Positions 19,694-29,411 of a DNA stretch of 64,000 nucleotides are shown piece by piece. Below the pieces are notes generated by a model. That model had not been told where the DNA came from. It saw only the letters and a program-made list of their open reading frames with translations, and made no database searches. Every line of letters begins with the position of its first letter. Within the stretch, counting starts at the first letter, position 1. Location: NCBI GenBank assembly GCA_026195895.1, contig JAPHRO010000026.1, positions 81,135-145,134 of the forward strand. Reading direction: 5' to 3'. The DNA is from Gammaproteobacteria bacterium (GTDB taxonomy: Bacteria > Pseudomonadota > Gammaproteobacteria > SZUA-229). Made by a program: the position numbers and the translations under genes.

Positions 19694-20572
19694 TTATTTG
19701 AGCTCGGCCAGTAACTGTTCCAGCATACTGAGCGCCTGACCATGATAGCCGCCACCAAATATATTCAGGTGATTAATGATGTGATACAGATTGTAAAACG
19801 TCTTGCGCACTGGATAACCCGCATCCAGTGGCCATGCCTCACCATAGGCTGCATAAAAGGCCTGACCAAAACCGCCAAACAAATGGGTCATGGCCAGATC
19901 GGCTTCGCGATCACCATAATAGAATGCGGGATCATAAATTACCGGCGTACCGTCGGCTAAACCGGCAGCATTGCCACCCCACAAATCACCATGCAACATG
20001 GATGGCTGCGGACTGTAACCTTCAAAAAACAAATGCATATCGGCCAGCAGTTTTTCACCCAGGCTTTGTAATTCACCACCATAGCCATTTTGTCTCGCCA
20101 GCCGCAATTGATAAGCCAGCCGATGCTCACGCCAGAATTCGATCCAGTCGCTATGCCAGTCATTAATCTGCGGTGTGGAACCAATGGTATTGTTGCGATG
20201 CCAGCCGAAACGGTCATGGCTTATTCGGTGCATAGCCGCAAACTGCTCACCTAACAGGCTCATGTTCGGCGTGCCGTGTAAATTTAAAAATTCCAGCACC
20301 AGAAAACAGCTTGCGCCATCATCTCCATAACACACCGGTTGCGGCACCTTGATAGTATGGGTCTGGGCCATCTCCTGCAAAGCCTCCGCTTCAGCCGCAA
20401 ACATATCGCCATGTTCAATGCTGTTGGTTTTTACAAAATAACTGACCTTCCCATCGGACACTTTTGTTGTCTGATTGATACAGCCACCACCGGCAGCCTG
20501 CTGGTTTTTAATCTGGAATGTCTCGCCGGTTGCCGCTGTTATGTGCTGACTGATTTGATCCCAAAGTGACAT
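19694..20572 (-). CDS. Fructosamine kinase family protein
   Basis: A 292-residue kinase-fold protein of the fructosamine-3-kinase family, which phosphorylates glycated amines so that they fall off proteins. The glycine-rich loop is GGGCINQTTKV and the lysine is in YFVKTN. The catalytic loop is MLHGDLWGGN and the metal motif is YDPAFYYGDREADLAM. FLNLHG in the hinge is also typical. I start at the ATG at 20572 (MSLWDQI); the longer frame to 20620 adds a hydrophobic stretch not expected in this family. Divergent from the truncated globin gene. Confidence 0.9.
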   Translation of the reverse strand: MSLWDQISQHITAATGETFQIKNQQAAGGGCINQTTKVSDGKVSYFVKTNSIEHGDMFAAEAEALQEMAQTHTIKVPQPVCYGDDGASCFLVLEFLNLHGTPNMSLLGEQFAAMHRISHDRFGWHRNNTIGSTPQINDWHSDWIEFWREHRLAYQLRLARQNGYGGELQSLGEKLLADMHLFFEGYSPQPSMLHGDLWGGNAAGLADGTPVIYDPAFYYGDREADLAMTHLFGGFGQAFYAAYGEAWPLDAGYPVRKTFYNLYHIINHLNIFGGGYHGQALSMLEQLLAELK

Positions 20573-20658
20573 AAAAAAATGACCGCCCGATAACAGGTAT
20601 AAGAAGCTGCGTGTTAGCATAACCGAATTATTTTTTAGAAAGAACCCAAAGACACCAC

Positions 20659-21078
20659 ATGACTCAACAAACCGCCTCTTTGGCAGAACAAATCGGTCGT
20701 GATCAGATACGCCGGGTTATTAATGCTTTTTACCAGAAACTGCTCGTGCACCCGAAACTCGGACATTTTTTTTCATCCATTGATGACTTTGAAAATCACC
20801 AGCAACGCATCAGCGATTTCTGGTGGATGGCGATGGGCGGCCCACTGAAAAATCGACCTGAACCCAAAATTGATATGATTGGCAAACATTTTCCCCTGGG
20901 TATAAAACAGCAGGATCTGGAACTGTGGCTGGTTATTTTTGGTGAGACACTGGGTGAACAACTGGATGAAAAACTGGCCGTGCAATGGATGGACAAGGCG
21001 CTACAAATCGGCAGCCGCATAAAACAAATCGTGATCGACCATCAGCCCATGGGGGTCGAAATAGGCAAGCCATCATGA
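20659..21078 (+). CDS. Group III truncated hemoglobin-like protein
   Basis: A 139-residue globin of the truncated group III type, with the helix pattern IRRVINAFYQKLLVHPKLGHFF and, further on, QQRISDFWWMAMGG and the heme-proximal GKHFPLGI segment. The WW pair and F are typical of group III proteins. Such proteins bind O2 or NO; the role is often assigned to oxygen or nitrosative stress. The stop overlaps the next ATG (ATGA), so it is coupled to the PNPOx-like gene. Confidence 0.85.
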   Translation: MTQQTASLAEQIGRDQIRRVINAFYQKLLVHPKLGHFFSSIDDFENHQQRISDFWWMAMGGPLKNRPEPKIDMIGKHFPLGIKQQDLELWLVIFGETLGEQLDEKLAVQWMDKALQIGSRIKQIVIDHQPMGVEIGKPS

Positions 21079-21620
21079 AAGTCCATGACAGTATTTCACC
21101 CGATATGGTGCACTGGATGCATAAACAGGCGATGTTTTTTGTCGCCAGCGCGCCCCTGTCTGCCGAGGGACATGTAAACCTTTCCCCCCGGGGTTACGAC
21201 TGCTTTCGCGTGCTGTCGCCAAATGCCGTAGCCTGGCTGGATTTAACCGGCAGCGGCAATGAAACCGCCGCTCACCTGCAGGAAAATGGCCGAATTACCC
21301 TTATGTTCTGTGCTTTTGAGGGCGAGCCACAAATCCTGCGTCTGTATGGCAAAGGCGAAACCCTGTTGCCCGAAAGTCCGGAATGGCAGCAACTGATTGA
21401 TCAATTCCCGCCACTGCCCGGTCCTCGGCAAATTATTAGAGTCAATGTTGAGCGGGTACAAACATCCTGTGGCTATAGCGTGCCTTTCATGGAGTATCGG
21501 GCTGATCGCGATCGCTTGCTGGATTTATCAATAAAAAAAGGGGAAGCCGGCCTGAAAGAATACCGAAAACAGAAAAATAGCCGAAGCATTGACGGCCTGG
21601 ATATTAAACTGAAAGACTAG
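21075..21620 (+). CDS. Pyridoxamine 5'-phosphate oxidase-like FMN-binding protein
   Basis: A 181-residue split-barrel flavin protein. Conserved parts are FFVASAPLSAEGHVNLSPRG near residues 19-38, the WLDLTGSGNETAAHLQENGRITLMFCAF beta segment and the RLYGKGE strand. Similar proteins are annotated as pyridoxamine-phosphate oxidase family; the true substrate is not known. The ATG at 21075 overlaps the globin stop by four bases, whereas the frame upstream of it is buried in the globin gene. It ends where the DnaA-box region begins. Confidence 0.85.
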   Translation: MKVHDSISPDMVHWMHKQAMFFVASAPLSAEGHVNLSPRGYDCFRVLSPNAVAWLDLTGSGNETAAHLQENGRITLMFCAFEGEPQILRLYGKGETLLPESPEWQQLIDQFPPLPGPRQIIRVNVERVQTSCGYSVPFMEYRADRDRLLDLSIKKGEAGLKEYRKQKNSRSIDGLDIKLKD

Positions 21621-22250
21621 AAAAAACCTTATGCACAACCCGGATTCAATTTGCGTACAGGCTGTACAAAAATTAACCACAGCCCAGAAAAATAATATAA
21701 GCCATTGAAAAATCAACAGATATCAGTGCGCAACAATTGATCGATGGGGCCTGTTTTTGCGCTTGTTCTGCCCGATTAGCACAGACTATCAGAGTTACCC
21801 ACAGGTTTATCCACAGGAAATAGCAAAAAGATAGCTTTTCATTTAAAAACAAAAACTTACAGCGCCTTCATAAAAATTAAATTAATGTTTTATGCTAAGC
21901 GAACTTAAATTTTAGCTACCAAATCAGCAAAATAATGGCAAGCGTCTGACAAATTTTTTTTACTTATACACATGACTGAAAAATGTTTATATATAGTAAA
22001 TCTAATATTTCGCAAATGCCTATATTTATAGGCTTTGCGAAATATGTTTCCATAAGCCATTGATTTTAAAGACTATAATATTTTGTCTATTTTTTAACCA
22101 AAATGTCACAAATGCCGTCCTGTTGCAGACTCAACTCAGTTATCAGACATTAATCCACAGAGTTATCCACAGCTTCTGTGGAAAAAGTTTTTTAGCCCAA
22201 TCACACATTTCGATAAAGCATTTCATCAGACACACTGGCACAATACGCCC
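21621..22250. other. AT-rich gap with DnaA-box cluster, candidate replication origin
   Basis: A 630-bp non-coding gap. Four perfect TTATNCACA boxes lie on the plus strand at 21629-21637 (G variant), 21807-21815 (C), 21964-21972 (A) and 22163-22171 (C). One-mismatch boxes are at 21673-21681, 21795-21803, 22151-22159 and, on the minus strand, 22177-22185. The two C-variant boxes each have a weaker box exactly 12 bases upstream. The middle (about 21830-22130) is strongly AT-rich and holds a 41-base hairpin. No gene-sized frame is present. It could be oriC, or a DnaA-titration or regulatory locus. dnaA, dnaN, gidA and rpmH are not in the window. Confidence 0.55.
22005..22045. repeat. 41-base hairpin, 19-bp stem
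   Basis: The left arm (22005-22024) contains ATATTTCGCAAA then GCCTATA, with a single unpaired T at 22017. The right arm (22027-22045) is TATAGGC then TTTGCGAAATAT. All 19 other positions pair and the loop is two T residues. No U tract follows, so it is not a simple terminator. It lies in the middle of the DnaA-box region and could extrude as a cruciform or bind a dimeric protein. Confidence 0.85.
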
Positions 22251-24467
22251 ATGCCAGACCAGACCCCCATGAAAACCATTGCTAAAATTGCTGTTCCCGC
22301 CCCTTTGTTTGGCCTGTTTGACTATAAAATCAGTCAACAACAGCAACTCAGCATCACGCCCGGCTGCCGTGTCAAAATTCCCTTTGGGCGGAAATCTGTC
22401 ACTGGCGTGGTTGTTCAAACAGCCAGTCACAGCGATTTCCCCGACAGCCGACTTAAAGCCATCGAACAGCTCATCGATGAAACCCCGGTGTTATCAGCCG
22501 AGCTGCTCAAATTGCTGGAATGGGCCGCCGGCTACTATCAACATCCCCTCGGCGACGTTATCGCTACTGCGCTGCCCAAACTGCTACGCCAGGGGCTGCC
22601 CCCCGAGGTAAAGGGTGATACGGTCTGGCAACTGACAGAACAGGGCAAAACAACTACCGCCGATGAACTTGGCCGCGCCCCCAGACAGGCCAGCCTGCTG
22701 ACATTGTTGCAACAGGATCGCGCTGCCCTGAATAGCGAACAACTGAATGCCCTGAGTGAAAACTGGCGGCCGGCGATGCAGGGTCTGGTAAAAAAACGGC
22801 TGGTGGAAACCCGTGAACTGCCCTGCCTTATGCTTGCCGATGCTGCCCGACAACCGGCACCTGCGCTCAATATTGAACAGCAGGCCGCCGTTGCTGCGGT
22901 CAGTCAGCTATTTGATCAGTTCCATAGTTTTCTGCTGCAGGGCATCACCGGCAGCGGTAAAACCGAGGTTTATCTGGCGCTGGTTGAGCAGATGATCGAA
23001 CGAGGCAAACAGGTACTGATTCTGGTACCGGAAATCAGCCTGACGCCACAGTTAACCCGCCGCTTTCAGCAACGGCTGACTGTGCCGATAGCCGCCATGC
23101 ACTCGGGCCTGAATGATCGCCAGCGGCTGTGCGCCTGGAGCATGGCGCGGGAAAATCGCACCCAGGTGGTGATTGGTACCCGTTCGGCGCTGTTTATGCC
23201 AATGCCCGAACTGGGCCTGATAATCATCGATGAAGAACATGACGGCTCGCTCAAGCAACAGGAGGGCTTTCGCTACCATGCCCGCGACCTGGCGCTGGTC
23301 AGAGCCAGAAATAATAACATCCCGATTCTGCTGGGCTCGGCCACGCCGTCACTGGAAACCCTGAACAATGCTAACCGTGGCCAATATCAGCAGCTACACC
23401 TGACCCAGCGCGCTTCGAATGCCAGACCGCCCAGAATCCACGTACTGGATGTCTGCCGCCGGCCGCTGGAAGACGGCATCTCCGACATTCTGCTGGCGCA
23501 GATACAGCAGCACCTGAAACAGGACGGCCAGATACTGCTATTTCTGAATCGGCGGGGTTATGCACCGCTATTGATGTGCCACGCCTGCGGCTGGACCACC
23601 GACTGTCCGCGATGTGATGCCCATATGACGTTGCATCACCATAGCCAGCGCTTGCAGTGTCATCATTGTGGTCATGAACGCGCCGCACCTGAACAGTGTC
23701 CGGAATGCAGTGCCGAAGAACTCTACATCCCCGGTGCCGGAACCGAGCGTATCGAGCAGGCATTAAACCGGCATTTCCCCGACACCTTGATCAGTCGCAT
23801 CGATCGCGATACCACTCGCCGCAAAGGCGCACTGCACGATAAACTGGAACAGGCCCGTACCGGCGAAGCAAAAATCCTCATCGGCACCCAGATGCTGGCC
23901 AAAGGCCATGATTTTCCCAATGTCACCCTGGTTGGCATCCTGGATACGGACCAGGGGCTGTTCAGTGCCGATTTCAGGGGTACCGAACACATGGCGCAAC
24001 TGATCGTTCAGGTCGCCGGACGCGCCGGACGCGCGACCAAACCGGGAGAGGTTTTTATTCAAACCCATCATCCCGAGCACCCGCTGTTGCAAACGCTGTT
24101 AAATCAGGGCTATGAAGGATTTGCCCGGGCGGCACTGGCAGAACGCCAGACCGCCCAGTTCCCGCCCTTTGCCTATATGACGGTCCTGCGCTGCGCAGCG
24201 CCCCAGAAACAGTCCTCCATGCAATTTCTACATGATGCCCGCAGCCTGCTGGCCAGGCTGCCAACAACCGGGGTGGAAATATTCGGCCCGCTGCCCGCGC
24301 CGATGGAACGTCGTGCGGGTCGATTCCGGGCACAACTGATTCTGCAATCGACGGAACGTAAAGCGCTGCACAACCTGCTGAATCAATGGGTACCACAATT
24401 GAGCAAATTAAAAATGGCCAACCGGGTCAGATGGTCGGTGGATATAGATCCACAGAATATGTATTGA
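22251..24467 (+). CDS. priA: Primosomal protein N', replication restart helicase
   Basis: A 738-residue superfamily 2 helicase that reloads the replisome at stalled forks. The N-terminal DNA-binding part starts AKIAVPAPLFGLFDYKI. Walker A is GITGSGKTEVY at 231-241; the DEEH box is in LIIIDEEHDGSLKQ. Eight zinc-binding cysteines lie in CHACGWTTDCPRCD and CHHCGHERAAPEQCPEC. Helicase motifs V-VI include IGTQMLAKGHDFPNVTLVG and QVAGRAGRA. ATG at 22251 or 22269; neither has a clear ribosome site. The order priA-argS-SPOR protein is the common pseudomonad/chromatiales arrangement. Confidence 0.96.
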   Translation: MPDQTPMKTIAKIAVPAPLFGLFDYKISQQQQLSITPGCRVKIPFGRKSVTGVVVQTASHSDFPDSRLKAIEQLIDETPVLSAELLKLLEWAAGYYQHPLGDVIATALPKLLRQGLPPEVKGDTVWQLTEQGKTTTADELGRAPRQASLLTLLQQDRAALNSEQLNALSENWRPAMQGLVKKRLVETRELPCLMLADAARQPAPALNIEQQAAVAAVSQLFDQFHSFLLQGITGSGKTEVYLALVEQMIERGKQVLILVPEISLTPQLTRRFQQRLTVPIAAMHSGLNDRQRLCAWSMARENRTQVVIGTRSALFMPMPELGLIIIDEEHDGSLKQQEGFRYHARDLALVRARNNNIPILLGSATPSLETLNNANRGQYQQLHLTQRASNARPPRIHVLDVCRRPLEDGISDILLAQIQQHLKQDGQILLFLNRRGYAPLLMCHACGWTTDCPRCDAHMTLHHHSQRLQCHHCGHERAAPEQCPECSAEELYIPGAGTERIEQALNRHFPDTLISRIDRDTTRRKGALHDKLEQARTGEAKILIGTQMLAKGHDFPNVTLVGILDTDQGLFSADFRGTEHMAQLIVQVAGRAGRATKPGEVFIQTHHPEHPLLQTLLNQGYEGFARAALAERQTAQFPPFAYMTVLRCAAPQKQSSMQFLHDARSLLARLPTTGVEIFGPLPAPMERRAGRFRAQLILQSTERKALHNLLNQWVPQLSKLKMANRVRWSVDIDPQNMY

Positions 24468-24558
24468 AGATAACTCCCTCAAATGAGTGAGCAGGCTTTA
24501 TCCCTGTCAGTTTCCCATGTAAAATTCGCCCACTTTTTAAAGCATCCCGGCCGTAATC

Positions 24559-26319
24559 TTGAAACACGAAATTAAAACCCTGCTGACCCAGGCGGTATCA
24601 TCGCTAAAATCCAGCGATGTCATACCCGATGATGTTGAGCCCAATATTCAGATCACGCGCACCAAAGACCCGTCCCATGGTGATTTCGCCTGCAACCTGG
24701 CGATGATGCTGGCAAAACCGGCGGCCAGGAATCCGCGCGAGCTGGCACAACTGCTGGTCGATGCCCTACCCGCCAGCGAACACATAGAAAAAGTCGCTAT
24801 TGCCGGGCCGGGCTTCATTAACTTTTTTGTCAGCCAGGACAACACGCTGTCGGTGATCCGCGACGTGATGCAACAGGCCGAAACCTATGGTCTGAGTAAC
24901 ATCGGCGCCGGACGCAGGGTTCAGCTCGAGTTTGTATCCGCCAATCCAACCGGGCCGTTGCATGTGGGCCATGGTCGTGGCGCTGCCTATGGAGCAACCG
25001 TGGCAGACCTGCTGGAAGCAGTCGGCTTCAATGTGCACCGTGAATACTACGTCAATGACGCCGGTCGCCAGATGGACATACTGGCCACCAGCGTCTGGCT
25101 ACGTTATCTGCAGCTCAACGACATTGAGCTAGTCTTCCCCAGCAATGGCTACCAGGGGGATTATGTGATTGAGATCGCCCGCGATCTGCAGGCACAACAT
25201 GGCGGCAATCTGGTGCACCCGCTGGCCGCAGTCATGGAAGACATTCCCGCTGACGAGCCCCAGGGCGGCGACAAGGAAATTCATATTGATGCTTTGATTG
25301 CCCGCTGCAAAATACTGCTTGGGGACGACTCTTACCTGCAGGTATTCGATGCTGGCCTAAATACAATTATCCAGGATATCCGTGATGACCTGGCCGGTTT
25401 CGGCGTCGTCTATGACGACTGGTTCTCCGAGCGCACCCTGGCAAAACGCGGTTTAATCAAACAGGCGATCGATCGGCTGAAAGACAGCGGACACATTTAT
25501 GAAAAGGGTGGCGCGCTGTGGTTCAGGTCCACCGACTTCGGCGATGAAAAAGATCGTGTCGTGGTGCGTGACAATGGCCAGACCACCTACTTTGCCTCCG
25601 ACATCGCCTACCATATGGACAAACTGGAGCGGGGCTTTGATCGCGTTATTGATGTCTGGGGTGCAGACCACCACGGTTATGTACCACGGGTAAAAGCTGC
25701 CTTAACGGCACTGGGTGACGAAGCCGATAAACTGGATGTATTGCTGGTGCAGTTCGCAGTGCTCTATCGCCATGGCGAAAAAGTGCAGATGTCAACGCGT
25801 TCCGGCTCATTTGTCACGCTGCGTGAATTACGTGAGGAAGTCGGCACCGATGCCGCGCGTTTCTTTTATGTCATGCGCAAGTGCGAACAGCATATGGATT
25901 TTGATCTTGACCTGGCCAAATCCCAGAGCAGTGACAACCCGGTGTATTACATCCAGTACGCCCATGCACGCATCTGCAGCGTGTTCCGTCAACTGCAGGA
26001 AAAAAATATTCAGCATGATATAGCCATCGGCAATCAGCATTTAAGCCTGCTAACCGAAAGCCATGAAACGGCTTTGATAAATTCTCTGGCTAAATATCCA
26101 GAAGTAGTAGAGAAAGCGGCACTCAATGAAGAGCCCCATCAACTGGCACATTTTCTTCGCGAGCTTGCCAATGAACTACATACTTACTACAACGCCCACC
26201 AGTTTATTGTTGATCAGGACACAATACGTAATGCACGTTTGAATCTGATAAGTGCAACACAACATGTACTACACAATGGTCTTAAACTTCTCGGTGTTAG
26301 CGCACCCGAGAAAATGTAA
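24559..26319 (+). CDS. argS: Arginyl-tRNA synthetase
   Basis: Class I aminoacyl-tRNA synthetase charging tRNA-Arg, 586 residues. The HIGH signature is HVGH at 135-138, preceded by [12 protein letters not shown]. The KMSK-like loop is [13 protein letters not shown]. The C-terminal anticodon-binding DALR domain contains [20 protein letters not shown] and [10 protein letters not shown] at the end. The start codon is TTG at 24559 with a weak ribosome site; no ATG is available at the expected N-terminus. It follows priA by 91 bases and precedes the SPOR gene by 14 bases. Confidence 0.96.
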   Translation: MKHEIKTLLTQAVSSLKSSDVIPDDVEPNIQITRTKDPSHGDFACNLAMMLAKPAARNPRELAQLLVDALPASEHIEKVAIAGPGFINFFVSQDNTLSVIRDVMQQAETYGLSNIGAGRRVQLEFVSANPTGPLHVGHGRGAAYGATVADLLEAVGFNVHREYYVNDAGRQMDILATSVWLRYLQLNDIELVFPSNGYQGDYVIEIARDLQAQHGGNLVHPLAAVMEDIPADEPQGGDKEIHIDALIARCKILLGDDSYLQVFDAGLNTIIQDIRDDLAGFGVVYDDWFSERTLAKRGLIKQAIDRLKDSGHIYEKGGALWFRSTDFGDEKDRVVVRDNGQTTYFASDIAYHMDKLERGFDRVIDVWGADHHGYVPRVKAALTALGDEADKLDVLLVQFAVLYRHGEKVQMSTRSGSFVTLRELREEVGTDAARFFYVMRKCEQHMDFDLDLAKSQSSDNPVYYIQYAHARICSVFRQLQEKNIQHDIAIGNQHLSLLTESHETALINSLAKYPEVVEKAALNEEPHQLAHFLRELANELHTYYNAHQFIVDQDTIRNARLNLISATQHVLHNGLKLLGVSAPEKM

Positions 26320-26333
26320 ATAGAACTGATTCA

Positions 26334-26936
26334 ATGTCACCCGCAGCAAGAGACCTGAAAGGCCGTCAATCTATGTCCAGTAAAAAACCAATGCCCGGCT
26401 ATGTCTGGCTACTTGCAGGCCTGGCGATTGGTTTGTTTTTCGCATTTCTGGTTTATCTGGATAAACAACCTGAAGAGCAGGTCAGTTTTACCCAGGCAGT
26501 TAAACAGGAACTGCAAAAAGTAAAAGATGCTCGCCAGGAAGAAAAGCAGCCGAACGCTGTTAAAAAAAATACTGCAGACAGCAAAGAACCGCGGTTCGAT
26601 TTTTATACCATTTTGCCTGAACTGGAAGTTTTCATTCCGGAACCTGAAATTAGCAAACCGCCTAAAAACATACCCAGTATAAATAATCAGCCGATGGTCA
26701 CTGGCAAACAATATTTATTACAGGCAGGTTCATTTCGCAACAACGATGATGCGGAAAGACTGAAAGCCAGTCTCGCCTTACTCGGCGTACAGTCATCCAT
26801 CCAGAATGTCAGCATTAAAAATGACACCTGGCACCGTGTGCGTATTGGCCCGTTCAATGACACCAAATCGCTGCACGAAACTTTGAGCACATTAAAACAA
26901 AATAATATCCATGCCATGACCATGGAATTGAAATAG
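26334..26936 (+). CDS. SPOR-domain membrane protein
   Basis: A 200-residue type II membrane protein. A basic N-terminus is followed by one membrane helix (about residues 20-43, PGYVWLLAGLAIGLFFAFLVYL), a periplasmic linker and a C-terminal SPOR domain (about 127-200, QYLLQAGSFRNNDDAERLKASL to WHRVRIGPF). SPOR domains bind denuded septal peptidoglycan, so a role at the division site is likely; the gene is a standard neighbour of argS. ATG at 26373 is an alternative start that keeps the helix. Confidence 0.9.
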   Translation: MSPAARDLKGRQSMSSKKPMPGYVWLLAGLAIGLFFAFLVYLDKQPEEQVSFTQAVKQELQKVKDARQEEKQPNAVKKNTADSKEPRFDFYTILPELEVFIPEPEISKPPKNIPSINNQPMVTGKQYLLQAGSFRNNDDAERLKASLALLGVQSSIQNVSIKNDTWHRVRIGPFNDTKSLHETLSTLKQNNIHAMTMELK

Positions 26937-26978
26937 TAAAATTAAAAATTCTGGAAATAATTTATTAGGGAGAGGTAG

Positions 26979-27374
26979 ATGTCAGACCTGTTTAATAACG
27001 AGTGGATGAAAAAATTTCAATCAGTGTGGAATAACGATCCGGAACTCGCACCGGCTTTAAAAAAAATACATTTTAACTCTATCATCGGCTACGGCTTCAC
27101 TAACGAAGAAACGCCCCGTGGCTGCATTACCATCGAAGATGGTAAAGTGATTGATGCGGGCCCATACGAAGGTCAATCCCTGAACTGGGATTTACGCGCC
27201 AGAGAAAACCACTGGCAGGAATGGCTCAACCGTGAAGTCAGTAAAGCCGGCTTCGGCCTCGCCTATTCAACCGGCAAACTCAAGTTTCTTACCGGTGACT
27301 TTAAGGGGATGATTAAAAACCCCAGTATGGCCCGCCCCTTCGTCAAAAGTATTTCTGCCATGGGTCGTGTTTAA
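26979..27374 (+). CDS. SCP2-like domain protein
   Basis: A 131-residue soluble protein that resembles the SCP2 sterol-carrier fold: an N-terminal helix with WMKKFQSVWNND, a beta segment GCITIEDGKVIDAGPY, and the C-terminal YSTGKLKFLTGDFKGMIKNPSM in which the L.G.....L pattern is typical. Bacterial members are thought to bind lipids, but no ligand is known here. A strong ribosome site (GGGAGAGG) precedes the ATG. It lies just ahead of a two-component pair; 53 bases separate them. Confidence 0.65.
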   Translation: MSDLFNNEWMKKFQSVWNNDPELAPALKKIHFNSIIGYGFTNEETPRGCITIEDGKVIDAGPYEGQSLNWDLRARENHWQEWLNREVSKAGFGLAYSTGKLKFLTGDFKGMIKNPSMARPFVKSISAMGRV

Positions 27375-27427
27375 ACGTCAAACATGCTAGATTCTGTCGT
27401 CCATGGCAGACACACGAATCCAGCAAC

Positions 27428-28345
27428 GTGCATAAAAATCTCGAACAACATCTACCATTTTTAATAGAAGAGCTTTCTAATAAAGACTCTGCTGATTCGA
27501 TTGACGTTCGCTGGCACACAATACTTGGCCAGTTTTTCAATACATCCGAGCTAACCCGGAAACCAGGCGCGATTGAACATAGCAAAATATGCAATGGCAA
27601 TTCGACGCTGCTGGCGCCCGCCATTGAAGGCAACCAGCACTATGAACTCATTGCTGACCAGCCAGAGCAATTTTCCGAAAATGACCAGCATCTGGCGGAT
27701 GCCATGTTCAAACTATGCTGCCAGTTCATCAGTATCCAGCAGGCAGTAGAAATCGGCGCCACCGAAGAGCGCCAACGTATTGCGCGCGATCTACATGACG
27801 ATGTAGCGGCCCGCCTGCTCACCCTTATCCATCAGGCGAAAGATCAACAATCAATCGACCTGGCGCGCAGTATTCTGAAATCATTAAGAAATGCCATTTA
27901 CACGCTTGACAACAAATCAACAACCACCATACTTGATGCATTAACGGATATACGTGCTGAAATACAGGATCGTCTCAATTCCATTGGCATCCTGCTTTAC
28001 TGGGAACAACATAGTCGGTTTGACAAGCTGACTTTTACGCCCAGGCAGCACATCAACCTGCATCGCATTGCCCATGAAATTGCGACCAATGCAATTCGTC
28101 ATGCGAACGCACAATACATGAGTATTGACGTCGATTTAGAAGACACTATTTTCCATATCACCGTGTGTGACAATGGACCGGGTTTTAATATTGATGAGTG
28201 CATTCCCGGCAAGGGAATTAATAATATTAAAACCCGTGTCAAAGAACTTTATGGACAGGTCAACTGGACGACTTTAACTGAGACTAATGACAATAAAGGC
28301 TGTTGTATAGATATTCAATTTCCGATATCCCTTGCAACTGAATAA
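27428..28345 (+). CDS. NarL-type sensor histidine kinase, soluble
   Basis: A 305-residue histidine kinase of the HisKA_3 type. The phospho-accepting His123 lies in TEERQRIARDLHDDVAARLL. The ATPase domain carries the N-box HEIATNAIRHA and the G-box VCDNGPGFN, then GKGINNIKTRVKELYG. There is no transmembrane segment; the first 105 residues may be a small sensory domain of unknown ligand. GTG start at 27428. The response regulator gene follows after four bases, so the pair is one unit. Confidence 0.9.
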   Translation: MHKNLEQHLPFLIEELSNKDSADSIDVRWHTILGQFFNTSELTRKPGAIEHSKICNGNSTLLAPAIEGNQHYELIADQPEQFSENDQHLADAMFKLCCQFISIQQAVEIGATEERQRIARDLHDDVAARLLTLIHQAKDQQSIDLARSILKSLRNAIYTLDNKSTTTILDALTDIRAEIQDRLNSIGILLYWEQHSRFDKLTFTPRQHINLHRIAHEIATNAIRHANAQYMSIDVDLEDTIFHITVCDNGPGFNIDECIPGKGINNIKTRVKELYGQVNWTTLTETNDNKGCCIDIQFPISLATE

Positions 28346-28349
28346 TACA

Positions 28350-28985
28350 ATGCAATCAGTATTGATACTTGAAGACCATCCCGAAACGCGTGAATGGCTG
28401 AGTGACATTCTTAACCAGGCCTTCACTGAAGTAAATTTATCTGTCGCATCCAGTCTGGCCCAGGCACGCAAATGCATTAGTGAAAACAAATTTAACCTGG
28501 CCCTGATTGACCTGAATCTGCCGGATGGCAACGGTGTCGAAATCATTCGCGAACTTAATCGCACTTCGCCTGATACTTACTGCGTAGTGGCGACGATTTT
28601 TGATGATGATGATTATTTATTCCCTGCTCTGGAAGCCGGTGCTCAGGGTTATTTACTCAAGGAACAAACCACGGAAGAATTCATCCACAATTTGCAGGGT
28701 ATTATTCGAGGCGAGCCGCCCATATCACCCACCATTGCCCGTAAAATGATTAACCATTTTCATGCCGTGGTCGACAAATCAGACAAGCCCGAACTATCTG
28801 AAAGAGAGAAGGAAATCCTCAGCGCTATCGCCAAAGGCCTGAGCCGAAACGAAGCCGCTGAAATTCTGGGTATTACTTCCAATACCGTGGCCAGCCACCT
28901 GAAAAGCATTTATGGCAAATTGAACGTGTCTAATCGCGCCCAGGCAACGCTGGAAGCATTACGACTCGGACTGGTTAAACCCTAG
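28350..28985 (+). CDS. NarL/FixJ-family response regulator
   Basis: A 211-residue regulator. The receiver domain (1-120) has the acidic pair in LILEDHPE, the phospho-acceptor Asp54 in LIDLNLPDG and the lysine in YLLKEQ. The C-terminal LuxR-type helix-turn-helix runs SEREKEILSAIAKGLSRNEAAEIL, then TSNTVASHLKSIYGKL. I use the ATG at 28350, since the longer frame would need a TTG inside the kinase gene. It is the output of the kinase encoded directly upstream; targets are unknown. Confidence 0.93.
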   Translation: MQSVLILEDHPETREWLSDILNQAFTEVNLSVASSLAQARKCISENKFNLALIDLNLPDGNGVEIIRELNRTSPDTYCVVATIFDDDDYLFPALEAGAQGYLLKEQTTEEFIHNLQGIIRGEPPISPTIARKMINHFHAVVDKSDKPELSEREKEILSAIAKGLSRNEAAEILGITSNTVASHLKSIYGKLNVSNRAQATLEALRLGLVKP

Positions 28986-29061
28986 GACAAAGAAAAGTGC
29001 TTCCAGTCATACCCCGTTAAAATAACAAAAGACGGAACGCAAATTATAACCACAGCCGAGC

Positions 29062-29400
29062 ATGAGCGAATTCGTCGACTATTTACAGGAAGTGTTCGAA
29101 CCTTTTGGCAATATTTATGCGCGCAAAATGTTCGGCGGTTACGGGATATATTTTGATGGTGTCATGTTTGGTCTGGTAGCGAATGATACACTGTATCTTA
29201 AAGCCGATGCCTCCACCGCAAACGATTTTGAATCCCGAAACTTAAGCCAGTTCGAATATAAAAAAGGGAATAAAATAATAAAAATGTCTTATTACCTTGC
29301 GCCTGAAGAAATTTTTGATGATCCAGAAAAGGCAACTATCTGGGCTAAACGCGCTTATGAAGTCGCCTTTCGAGCCAAACAAAAACATAAAAATAGCTAG
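29062..29400 (+). CDS. TfoX N-terminal domain protein
   Basis: A 112-residue stand-alone TfoX_N domain. It shows the RKMFGGYGIYFDGVMFGLVAND signature and LYLKAD, followed by MSYYLAPEEIFDDPE, as in the family. The competence regulator TfoX/Sxy carries this domain plus a C-terminal one that is absent here, so a competence role should not be assumed. Single gene with its own 76-bp upstream gap, convergent with the next. Confidence 0.85.
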   Translation: MSEFVDYLQEVFEPFGNIYARKMFGGYGIYFDGVMFGLVANDTLYLKADASTANDFESRNLSQFEYKKGNKIIKMSYYLAPEEIFDDPEKATIWAKRAYEVAFRAKQKHKNS

Positions 29401-29411
29401 CGTTCACTTTA

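Noticed and set aside
29062..29400. TfoX-like gene as a competence system together with the two-component pair
   Set aside because: Only the TfoX_N domain is present; no pilus or uptake gene is nearby.
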